64,000 bases of DNA from positions 1,674,001-1,738,000 of the forward strand of contig NZ_CP096247.1 in the NCBI RefSeq assembly GCF_023204875.1. The letters are read 5' to 3'. The position numbers and the translations under genes are program-made. This stretch comes from Prevotella sp. E15-22 (GTDB taxonomy: Bacteria; Bacteroidota; Bacteroidia; Bacteroidales; Bacteroidaceae). Shown in pieces: positions 17,521-24,375 of the stretch (positions are counted from its first letter, which is position 1; every line of letters starts with the position of its first letter). The notes under the pieces were generated by a model that saw only the letters and a program-made list of their open reading frames with translations, was not told where the DNA came from and made no database searches.

Positions 17521-18342
17521 TTACTTCAGCAATTTCCTTCCTTCATTATCCTCCAGCACCTGCATCTGTTGGATGGCAATCTGATTGAGTTTGATGAGCC
17601 TTTCGCCCTGTGGCATACCGTCGTTGATGAGCACGGCATTTATGTTCTCCATATTCGAGAGGCAGATGAGCTCGTTGATGGTTGCATAGTCGCGTATGTT
17701 ACCCTTCTTGTCGGGATTTGCTTCGCGCCATTGCTTGGCAGTCATACCAAACATAGCCACATTGAGCACATCGGCTTCCTCAGCATACTTCATCGCTGCT
17801 TGCTCGCGAGTTACTTCTGCGGGAATAAGGTTGCTCTTGATGGCATCGGTATGAATACGATAGTTGATTTTCGAAAGTTCACGCTTGGCCGACCATGCAA
17901 GTTGCTTCTGTTCGTCAGCTTTGAGACGTTGGAATTCCTTGACGAGATAAAGTTTGAATTCCACAGAAATCCAAGATGCAAATTCAAAGGCAATATCTGT
18001 GCGTGCGTAAGTACCTCCGTAACGACCTGCCATTGCTACAAGTCCTTTTGCATTTGTTGATTCAATCCATCTTGATGGCGACATTGTGAAAGCATTGAGT
18101 CCTGCCTCTTTTCTAAACCCCTCGAATTCGAGGGGGTTAAAACAAGGATTGAATAGTTGTTCCCAAATACCCAGGAATTCTATCGTGTTGCGATTGCGCA
18201 TCCAATTTGCTATTACGCCATTTGGGTCACTACTATTTTTCTGGCGTGCAATATCTGTAATGCAAACAAAGTCCTCTCCTTCGTGTTTAATTGTACGAAC
18301 TGTTGCGTCCTTTACTTCTATATTTGTAACCTTCTTTGCCAT
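17521..18342 (-). CDS. KilA-N domain DNA-binding protein
   Basis: A 273-residue protein whose first ~150 residues form a KilA-N domain, a DNA-binding fold common in phage and mobile-element regulators: VCITDIARQKNSSDPNGVIA with NWMRNRNTIEFLG, and the characteristic GGTYARTDIAFEFASWISVE with FKLYLVKEF. The C-terminal part (about 165-273) is helical and similar to the tail of other bacterial KilA-N proteins (EADVLNVAMFGMTAKQWREA; INAVLINDGM). It starts 22 bases after the HTH gene stop, so they are likely co-transcribed. Target DNA and role are unknown; regulation of the island or an antiphage function are both possible. Confidence 0.87.
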   Translation of the reverse strand: MAKKVTNIEVKDATVRTIKHEGEDFVCITDIARQKNSSDPNGVIANWMRNRNTIEFLGIWEQLFNPCFNPLEFEGFRKEAGLNAFTMSPSRWIESTNAKGLVAMAGRYGGTYARTDIAFEFASWISVEFKLYLVKEFQRLKADEQKQLAWSAKRELSKINYRIHTDAIKSNLIPAEVTREQAAMKYAEEADVLNVAMFGMTAKQWREANPDKKGNIRDYATINELICLSNMENINAVLINDGMPQGERLIKLNQIAIQQMQVLEDNEGRKLLK

Positions 18343-18364
18343 TGTATCTTCGTATTACTTTTAA

Positions 18365-18601
18365 TTATAGTAATTCTCCACGAGCACCAATAGCTGGTAG
18401 CTCTTCGAGCCTCAAGAGGTCGTCAGCCGTGACACCCAGCACACGGGCTATCTGCATGAGAGTCTCCAGCGGGGGCTGGCTGCTGTTTGTACACCACTTG
18501 CTGACTGTTGCGGGGTCTTTACCCAATTGCTCTGCCAACCACTTGTTGGTGCGCTGTTTGTCGGCCAAGACAGCCTTAATTCTATTCAGATTTTTCGCCA
18601 T
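18365..18601 (-). CDS. Small XRE-family HTH regulator
   Basis: A 78-residue Cro/C1-type protein: RIKAVLADKQRTNKWLAEQL, GKDPATVSKWCTN, PPLETLMQIARVLGVTADDL. The size and position, divergent from a gene that begins with methyltransferase sequence, match controller (C) proteins of restriction-modification systems. Its own -7 box lies in a 16-bp sequence repeated in inverted form at the opposing promoter, so it probably regulates both directions. It is the first gene of the minus-strand unit HTH, KilA-N, HNH remnant, exonuclease. Confidence 0.9.
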   Translation of the reverse strand: MAKNLNRIKAVLADKQRTNKWLAEQLGKDPATVSKWCTNSSQPPLETLMQIARVLGVTADDLLRLEELPAIGARGELL

Positions 18602-18629
18602 CGTGAATCGTTATTAGATGAATATTACA

Positions 18630-18749
18630 AGTGCAAAAATACTAATAATTCCCGAATTAGCATGCACCAAACCGAAATAATCACGAAAAAAATATCTTTT
18701 ATATGACGAATTCTCCACTTTTCTAATTATTTTTTAGTATTTTTGCACT
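18630..18749. promoter_or_regulatory. Divergent promoters with matching 16-bp inverted sequence
   Basis: AGTGCAAAAATACTAA at 18630-18645 is the exact reverse complement of TTAGTATTTTTGCACT at 18734-18749. Each contains a -7 box TATTTTTG (minus 18634-18641 for the HTH gene; plus 18738-18745 for the Argonaute gene). Next to the first lies a perfect palindrome TAATTCCCGAATTA (18646-18659), a good operator candidate for the HTH protein. The stretch between is A/T-rich. Confidence 0.75.
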
Positions 18750-18769
18750 CTAATAAACCAAAATAAAAG

Positions 18770-20890
18770 ATGAACAAACTGGTTTTTAACAGCATCGCGG
18801 TCGAACGACGCAGCAGTATCAAAGTAATTGATCTCTTCGCAGGATGTGGAGGTCTAACCAAAGAGCAAAAGAGCACATGGAAGTATGGTACAATCCGTGT
18901 GGCAAAAGATTCATGCGAGAACCTATGGAAAGACAATCCATGTTTAAACGATCTATCGGAAGTGTTCCTTGCCGACTGGGAAGAGGAACTCCGGGACATC
19001 CCAAGAGGTGAGCAATTCTCTATCAAGGCAGACCTGAATGATTTGTGTCGTATAGGTAGATTCGAAATGACCCAGAAGATTGTGCGTTATTTTAGAGGCC
19101 TTGGGTTTCCTGTGTGCCGCGATTTCATTGGAAGAATCGAGGTTTGGATTCCCAAGGACGAAGGAAACGCCATCCTTTACAACAGATATACTCTCAGACC
19201 TTACTATAAAGACATAACAGATGGATGGCAGATTGATGTCAGCCATAGTGGCGAAAGTCGGTGTTCAAAGAAGACCTTGTATGAAGTTGACCTTGATGAT
19301 CATGGTTTTGAAGTCGTAGTAGGAACAGAAGTGCTTCGCAGAAAGCAAGTCAAGCAACACCATTTTCAGAAATATGGTGGCGGATGTCCTATTGTAAATA
19401 GGTACACTAAGAAGATGCTTAATTTGTCAGAACCTCGCTCATACGACAGAAATAAGTATGCTACCAAGATGAAGAAGGTAAAAGACTTCATCCAAACATA
19501 CCTTGTCATATCGCAGTTTCAAGATGCTCTTGACATTAATATATTGAACAACGGTGCTTTAATTGAAGTCAAACCAAGTAATATATTTATGGTAGATGAC
19601 AAGGCGAAGAACCTCAAATACGGCGATGGCTATGTTGGGGCAATACCTCGCAATGAGTTTTCTGAGCATGGCCCATTTACTCAACCGCAGCCATTCAAAT
19701 ACTTCTTTGTCAGTTTGGATTCACCGAAGAGTAATGCTACACGCAATCGTCTTTACAACATTTTCCAGAATGGTCGTGACACTTCCGTAGTATGCAAGGG
19801 CGATATAGAAACAGGTACAAACAGAACTTTCAAACGATTGGGTGAGTATCTTACCCAACCCATATCATGGGTACCCAAACTCAGTCTTTCATATAAGTCA
19901 TACGACACGGCACTACAGGAATTGCAGCAACATCTGATGGATGACAGCCGCTTCATTCCTGGCACAAACTACATAGCAATCATCATAAGTGAGATTCATA
20001 AGGACACGCAAGAACCGCGTCTGCATGAAATATATTACAGGATGAAAGAACTGCTGATGAAATCAAAAATTACGTCGCAGGTCATCTACGCTCCAAATAT
20101 CGACAACAACAGTTTTGGATATTTCCTTCCCAACATCGCCGCAGCCATTACAGGTAAGCAGTTTGGTATGCCGTGGGGATTGGAAAGTCTGTCTCAACGA
20201 AACGATATGATTGTTGGCATTGGAGCATCTAAGCAGCAAGGACGAAGACCTTACCTCGGTACTGCTTTCTGCTTCGACAAGGAGGGACAATTCCGTGAGT
20301 TCGATTGCTGTCAGGCAGAAGATACCGAAGCTTTAGGAACGAGCTTGAAGAAAGCACTTTGGCAATTCTGTAAAGAGTACCAGAACCCCGACCGACTTAT
20401 TATTCACTATTATAAGAAACTTCGCCGCGAAGAAGGAGAGCAGATTGAAATGATGCTCAAACAGAATGACTTGCAATGTCCTGTATATGTGGTCAACATG
20501 GTAACAGCCGTGAATGATGATTTGATAGCGTTCGATGTAAGCAAGAACGACTTTATGCCTGCAAGTGGTACATACGTGCATCTGAGAGACACACAATTTT
20601 TGCTTTACAACAACGAGAGATATTCCGATTATGGAAAGGCTGACATCCTCTTCCCAATCAAATTGACTATTACAAGCGCAAATACCAATACTGGAGGCAT
20701 TCTGACTAAGGAAGATACCATCGATATTATCACTCAGGTTTATCAATTCTGCCGACTCTATTGGAAGTCGGTCAAGATGCAGAATGTGCCTATTACGATT
20801 GCATACCCGGAATTGGTAGCTGAATACGTTCCACATTTCAACGATGAGGACTTGCCGGAGTTTGGAAAACATAATCTCTGGATGCTCTAA
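18770..20890 (+). CDS. Long prokaryotic Argonaute, PIWI-inactive, fused to a cytosine methyltransferase start
   Basis: A 706-residue protein. Residues 1-31 end in SSIKVIDLFAGCGGLT, which is motif I (SAM binding) of C5-cytosine DNA methyltransferases; no further methyltransferase motif (PCQ, ENV) follows. From about residue 32 it reads as a long Argonaute. N/L1-like strands lie at about 75-200 (TDGWQIDVSHSGESRCSKK). The L2/MID transition is YVGAIPRNEFSEHGPFTQP. MID is at about 300-470, with IAAAITGKQFGMPWGL (Lys463, likely 5'-end contact). PIWI is at about 478-690. The catalytic tetrad is lost: Gly485 replaces the first Asp in IVGIGASK, Tyr547 follows His546 where RD is expected, and the last position (ITIAYPELVAEY) lacks Asp or His. 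I expect guide-directed DNA or RNA recognition without cleavage, as in long-B pAgos that signal through a partner protein. The fused start may be a deletion scar. Confidence 0.83.
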   Translation: MNKLVFNSIAVERRSSIKVIDLFAGCGGLTKEQKSTWKYGTIRVAKDSCENLWKDNPCLNDLSEVFLADWEEELRDIPRGEQFSIKADLNDLCRIGRFEMTQKIVRYFRGLGFPVCRDFIGRIEVWIPKDEGNAILYNRYTLRPYYKDITDGWQIDVSHSGESRCSKKTLYEVDLDDHGFEVVVGTEVLRRKQVKQHHFQKYGGGCPIVNRYTKKMLNLSEPRSYDRNKYATKMKKVKDFIQTYLVISQFQDALDINILNNGALIEVKPSNIFMVDDKAKNLKYGDGYVGAIPRNEFSEHGPFTQPQPFKYFFVSLDSPKSNATRNRLYNIFQNGRDTSVVCKGDIETGTNRTFKRLGEYLTQPISWVPKLSLSYKSYDTALQELQQHLMDDSRFIPGTNYIAIIISEIHKDTQEPRLHEIYYRMKELLMKSKITSQVIYAPNIDNNSFGYFLPNIAAAITGKQFGMPWGLESLSQRNDMIVGIGASKQQGRRPYLGTAFCFDKEGQFREFDCCQAEDTEALGTSLKKALWQFCKEYQNPDRLIIHYYKKLRREEGEQIEMMLKQNDLQCPVYVVNMVTAVNDDLIAFDVSKNDFMPASGTYVHLRDTQFLLYNNERYSDYGKADILFPIKLTITSANTNTGGILTKEDTIDIITQVYQFCRLYWKSVKMQNVPITIAYPELVAEYVPHFNDEDLPEFGKHNLWML

Positions 20891-20902
20891 CGGATTGAAA
20901 CT

Positions 20903-22075
20903 ATGACATTAGCCATTATTGATAGCATGTTGAGAGGCGACCTGCGCAGACAGATACTCTCCACGTTAAAAACGGATAAAGAGATTTCTCTGCTCTGGCG
21001 TGACTTGATGAAAATCTTTTCTCAAGGTGGGCAAAGCCTGATGGCATTAGAGGAATCTCTAATTGCTGCTGTCGAAACAAGCGGATTAGTGCAGGTGTCT
21101 GCCGACTATAAAGATGACCGAGAGATACGTCAGGGGGCAGAACAAGCACGAAAACAAGGCATGAACTTTGGAGATGATGACTATACAAGAGTCGATGAAA
21201 AGCTTAGTCTTGAAGGATTATTTTCACCTACCCCGGAAACGACTCCAACGGAAAAGTTCCTTCATTTGTTGGTCAAGGTGGAATGTTGCAGAACTATGGA
21301 ATGCCTACTGATGTTGGTAATGTCTGTTCAGGATGATGGTGTAGTACGCACCTATATTCGCAAGCTGTTCTCCTCTATCACGTCACTATGCAAAGACGCA
21401 AACGAAACATACATAAAGGAATCGCTCACCCAATTCTATTTTGAAGTATACCATACTTTCAGAAGAGTATTGGAGAAAAGCTTACAGCAGAAGTACGAAA
21501 CGGACTTTGAGAATTTCGTTTTCGATTGGAAAGGCGAATTCCCAGATGCTGATGTTGTAATGAGATACAACGAAAAGGTGAAGGCTTTTACCCCATCTGT
21601 CATCCGACGAGTGAACACCATCCAATCTATATCTCAAGAACAAACAGCTACTGCTTCAGTCCTTCCCAAAGACAAATTCGATTTGTTTCTTGAAGCAGCC
21701 AATCTTTATACTTTCTCGGAAATGCCCAAGGTCAAAGAACTTGGCACACCACAGAAGATTCGTCAGTTGGTGGAATGCCTGCTTGAAGAAAAGGAAACTA
21801 TAGCAGACACATTTGGACATACTGCTGCTATGTTGGATTTTCTTGATTTCTATAAATGGATTGCCGACCATCATGTAAGTGGCTATAAGCTTAATCAGCA
21901 TGACACGTGGTGTACAAAGAATATCATGAACAAGGAAGCAGGAAATGCTTTCCGTCATTACAGATTATCTGTAAGTGTTTCTCCTACCGATACAAGAAAT
22001 GCATCTTACAAGTATCTTGGCTGGAAATACAAAGACCTTGTGAAAGAGGAATACAAGAAGATAGTCGGAAGTTAG
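20903..22075 (+). CDS. Unknown 390-residue protein, putative Argonaute partner
   Basis: I do not recognise this family. It begins 12 bases after the Argonaute stop and ends before a terminator, so the two form an operon. It shows no signal peptide or membrane span. I see no RecB-like nuclease, SIR2 or TIR motif, which are the effectors known beside inactive Argonautes. It is mostly helical: an N-terminal helical part (1-100) with an acidic linker, a central helical block (about 110-225), a Thr/Ser-rich joint (TIQSISQEQTATASVLPKD, about 245), and a C-terminal block with DKFDLFLEAANLYTFSEMPK, TAAMLDFLDFYKWI, HDTWCTKNIMN and GNAFRHYRLSVS. The conserved-looking His, Cys and Arg residues near the C-terminus may mark an active or binding site. 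Role as effector is inference from position. Confidence 0.75.
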   Translation: MTLAIIDSMLRGDLRRQILSTLKTDKEISLLWRDLMKIFSQGGQSLMALEESLIAAVETSGLVQVSADYKDDREIRQGAEQARKQGMNFGDDDYTRVDEKLSLEGLFSPTPETTPTEKFLHLLVKVECCRTMECLLMLVMSVQDDGVVRTYIRKLFSSITSLCKDANETYIKESLTQFYFEVYHTFRRVLEKSLQQKYETDFENFVFDWKGEFPDADVVMRYNEKVKAFTPSVIRRVNTIQSISQEQTATASVLPKDKFDLFLEAANLYTFSEMPKVKELGTPQKIRQLVECLLEEKETIADTFGHTAAMLDFLDFYKWIADHHVSGYKLNQHDTWCTKNIMNKEAGNAFRHYRLSVSVSPTDTRNASYKYLGWKYKDLVKEEYKKIVGS

Positions 22076-22100
22076 CAGCATCAGATTGATAATACATATT

Positions 22101-22141
22101 AGCCTTTGAATGGTAAACGAATACTGTTCAAAGGCTTTTTT
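22101..22141 (+). terminator. Terminator closing the Argonaute operon
   Basis: A perfect 10-bp stem AGCCTTTGAA / TTCAAAGGCT (22101-22110 and 22127-22136) with a 16-base loop and a T-run follows the stop at 22075. Confidence 0.9.
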
Positions 22142-22332
22142 AATGCCCGAATTTGAACAAAGTCCGAAAAGGTACGATTTCCGTACCCTGGGTCTAAAAA
22201 GGTCTTTTTGCTGATTTTCAGGGTACTAAAAGGTCTTAAGTCCTTTGCTGCCGAGAATTGAACAGTTCAGTTCTTGGCCGCTGTGGTTGGGCAATGCAGA
22301 TGGTCTCACGCCCTTAATACCGCTATAAAATT
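22142..22332 (+). promoter_or_regulatory. Repeat-rich leader before the primase cassette
   Basis: No gene is visible. The stretch holds a hairpin GGTAC gatttcc GTACC (22171-22187), a perfect inverted AAAAAG GT CTTTTT (22196-22209), and three AAAAGGT words (near 22167, 22196 and 22228), two of them reading CTAAAA(A)GGTCTT. A GGGTAC near 22221 can pair with the hairpin arm. It could be an untranslated regulatory leader or part of the cassette's replication or transfer control. Confidence 0.5.
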
Positions 22333-22860
22333 ATGAAAAAGGTATTAAAAAGCAACATTGAGGCAGGTTCAAGAGAATCTAACGAACCTCGCCTTCTCGG
22401 AAGCATCGTATCAGAAATGCTTCATGATAATTCACCGCTCGCTATTGGCTACCGCCAGTACATCGCTTCTCAGGAGAATGAGGAAGATGAAGAGCAAAGT
22501 TGGCACGCGAACACGGACTTGGGGTGTAACGTGAAGACACTTCTACGCAACGACAAGCGAGCAAAGGCGGGCAAGAGCTACCCGGGCGTGTTGAGACTTG
22601 ACACGGATGCCGAAGTTGATGAGTTCATCTGCCGTGATCCACACTACACATTTGTGGAGACCGTACCTCAGACTGCCATCAAGCGCAATCCACACGTATT
22701 CGACAGTATGTTCGTCACGATTACTCGCAGGGATGATGGTTCTTATCGTCCAAACTTAAAACAGATGCCAAAGCTTGGTTCGAACCTGAGTATTGACAAC
22801 TATGCTTTCGAGGTGTATCGCGAACTACGTCAAGGACTGAAGAGCCTTATAGAGAAGTAA
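22333..22860 (+). CDS. Hypothetical protein opening the primase cassette
   Basis: A 175-residue protein without signal peptide or membrane segment. It starts MKKVLKSNIEAGSRESNEPR, continues with an acidic patch (ENEEDEEQSW), and has a conserved-looking middle (RLDTDAEVDEFICRDPHYTF) and end (NLSIDNYAFEVYRELRQGLK). I cannot name the family. Its place upstream of DUF3987-like, CHC2 primase and HU-like genes is a recurring order in Bacteroidales, which suggests a role in mobile-element DNA metabolism. A terminator lies before it, so it is a separate unit. Confidence 0.75.
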   Translation: MKKVLKSNIEAGSRESNEPRLLGSIVSEMLHDNSPLAIGYRQYIASQENEEDEEQSWHANTDLGCNVKTLLRNDKRAKAGKSYPGVLRLDTDAEVDEFICRDPHYTFVETVPQTAIKRNPHVFDSMFVTITRRDDGSYRPNLKQMPKLGSNLSIDNYAFEVYRELRQGLKSLIEK

Positions 22861-22873
22861 GTGACAGGCTGAA

Positions 22874-23032
22874 GCGTTTCAGCGTTTCAGCGTTTCACCC
22901 AAGGAAAAGTCGTTTCATCTTCTTTATTAATACTTATAACTATCTAATAATTAATAAGTTATATATAAGAAAAGAGATTAAACACCCCACATACCCCCTA
23001 CTGAAACGCTGAAACGCGAAACGCTGAAACGC
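22874..23032. repeat. Inverted clusters of GCGTTTCA repeats around an AT-rich core
   Basis: Left cluster 22874-22897 is three tandem GCGTTTCA words. The right cluster 23001-23032 carries the reverse complement (TGAAACGCTGAAACGC, then GAAACGCTGAAACGC); a further CGTTTCA lies at 22911-22917. The roughly 100 bases between are almost pure A/T in the middle (taataattaataagttatatataag) followed by a C-rich stretch. The arms can form a stem of 16 bp or more. It fills the gap between the genes at 22333 and 23065. The layout recalls iterons flanking an AT-rich melting region, or a long-range RNA structure upstream of the primase genes. Confidence 0.85.
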
Positions 23033-23064
23033 CATAGTATTAACGTAAATAATTGATTATCAAC

Positions 23065-24375
23065 ATGAAATACGATATCACAAAATCAACAGCACCCTCA
23101 ATGCCTACTCTTGGCAAGGGCACAGAATGTTTTAAATTGCTGCTTTCGCAGACCAGTCAGGACATGAATGAACCACTCCTACCCATGCTTTCTCCTGTAA
23201 TAGGCACCAAAATCAGTCAGGCAGAATTTCAATATCCCTCGGGTCAATGGTTCGAAATGTGCGGTCAGCAGGCTGCTTTGATAGCCGATAGTGCAGGAAA
23301 CAAGGGTCAGTTGGGACTCTTAGTGGAAGCCTGCAACCGCGATTTCCGTCAGCAGGATGCTGAAGAACTGAGAAAGTATCTCGAATATCAGAAGACCTAC
23401 AAAAAGCGCTCTCAGTCGAAGGAACGACCTGAAGAGGTGTTTCCGTTGCTCAGATTCCTGCCTGCCGACTGCTCGAAGCCGGGCTACCTGAAAGCACAGA
23501 TGGCTTGTCAGGAGCATGGCGGACTGAGCACCTACATCGACCTGAAAGAGATTGAGCAGCTGGACAACCTTTGCGGCAATCACAAGCAGGTGACGCAGAT
23601 GCTGCGCCTGATGTGGGACCGTGAGGTGTACAACGCCCTGCGTGCTACGGTGGATGGCATCACGGGCTCGGCCTTATTAAGAACTAACCTGACCGTCAGC
23701 ACGACGCCCATCCGAGCACGCCAATTCTTCAAGTACAACCTCTACGACGGCACGCTGGGACGCATGGTTTTCTCCTATAAGGCTCGTGGAAACCGTGACG
23801 GAAAGATTCCACGCATAGGTAAGTTCAGTGATGATTTCTATGGGAAGTTGGACGAGTATCTAGCTCGCCTCGACAACTGCAAGGGGCGCTATGTCATCAA
23901 ACCGCTGAACAAGCTCATAGAACATTTGGCCAACGACATCGCCGAGTTGGGCGACTTGACCGATAACGACAGCCTCTGGGATATGGGTAAGCGTAGTCTG
24001 ATTTCTGCTTGGAAGGCTGGTTGCATCATGTGGGCGCTCAACAATATGACATGGACGCGCTCGATGGGCGACGTGGTAGAATGGTTGGTCTTCCATGACA
24101 TGTGGAGTAAATACCAGGTGCTGGGCGACCTGCTGAAAGAGGGTGACACCTGTACGACTGAGGCCTCGAAGGCCGCACCTGCCAATATGCTCGACGATAT
24201 CAAGGGCGACTCGTTTAACGAACAGCAACTGGAGGCTCTTCGATTGGAGTCAGGCAAGAGCAAGGAAGGCACCAAGCGACAGCTGCGCGTGTGGGTGCAT
24301 CGCGGACTGATAACCTTCAACGAGCAGACAGGGCTTTACACGAAGACCGAGTCTTACCTAAACCGCACACGATAA
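23065..24375 (+). CDS. DUF3987-like protein of the primase cassette
   Basis: A 436-residue protein started at ATG 23065 (the upstream TTG at 23053 is less likely). Its sequence (GLSTYIDLKEIEQLDNLCGN, RLMWDREVYNALRATVDGIT, STTPIRARQFFKYNLYDG) resembles the DUF3987 proteins of Bacteroidales mobile regions, which are related to replication proteins. I see no clear Walker A here, so any ATPase part is missing or degenerate. The C-terminal part (GTKRQLRVWVHRGLITFNEQ) looks like a winged helix. The stop overlaps the primase start by one base (TAATG), indicating translational coupling. Confidence 0.7.
   Translation: MKYDITKSTAPSMPTLGKGTECFKLLLSQTSQDMNEPLLPMLSPVIGTKISQAEFQYPSGQWFEMCGQQAALIADSAGNKGQLGLLVEACNRDFRQQDAEELRKYLEYQKTYKKRSQSKERPEEVFPLLRFLPADCSKPGYLKAQMACQEHGGLSTYIDLKEIEQLDNLCGNHKQVTQMLRLMWDREVYNALRATVDGITGSALLRTNLTVSTTPIRARQFFKYNLYDGTLGRMVFSYKARGNRDGKIPRIGKFSDDFYGKLDEYLARLDNCKGRYVIKPLNKLIEHLANDIAELGDLTDNDSLWDMGKRSLISAWKAGCIMWALNNMTWTRSMGDVVEWLVFHDMWSKYQVLGDLLKEGDTCTTEASKAAPANMLDDIKGDSFNEQQLEALRLESGKSKEGTKRQLRVWVHRGLITFNEQTGLYTKTESYLNRTR

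Noticed and set aside
17330..17584. 84-residue plus-strand frame
   Set aside because: It lies opposite the HNH remnant and the end of KilA-N; the minus-strand reading gives recognisable sequence.
18770..18865. Active C5-cytosine methyltransferase
   Set aside because: Only motif I is present; the catalytic PCQ, ENV and target-recognition parts are missing.
20903..22075. Known Argonaute-associated nuclease, SIR2 or TIR effector
   Set aside because: I found no GxxxD/ExK-type nuclease core, no Rossmann glycine motif with SIR2 residues, no TIR motif and no membrane helix.
22874..23032. CRISPR or tRNA-like element
   Set aside because: The repeats are 8 bases, tandem, with a single AT-rich interval and no cloverleaf.
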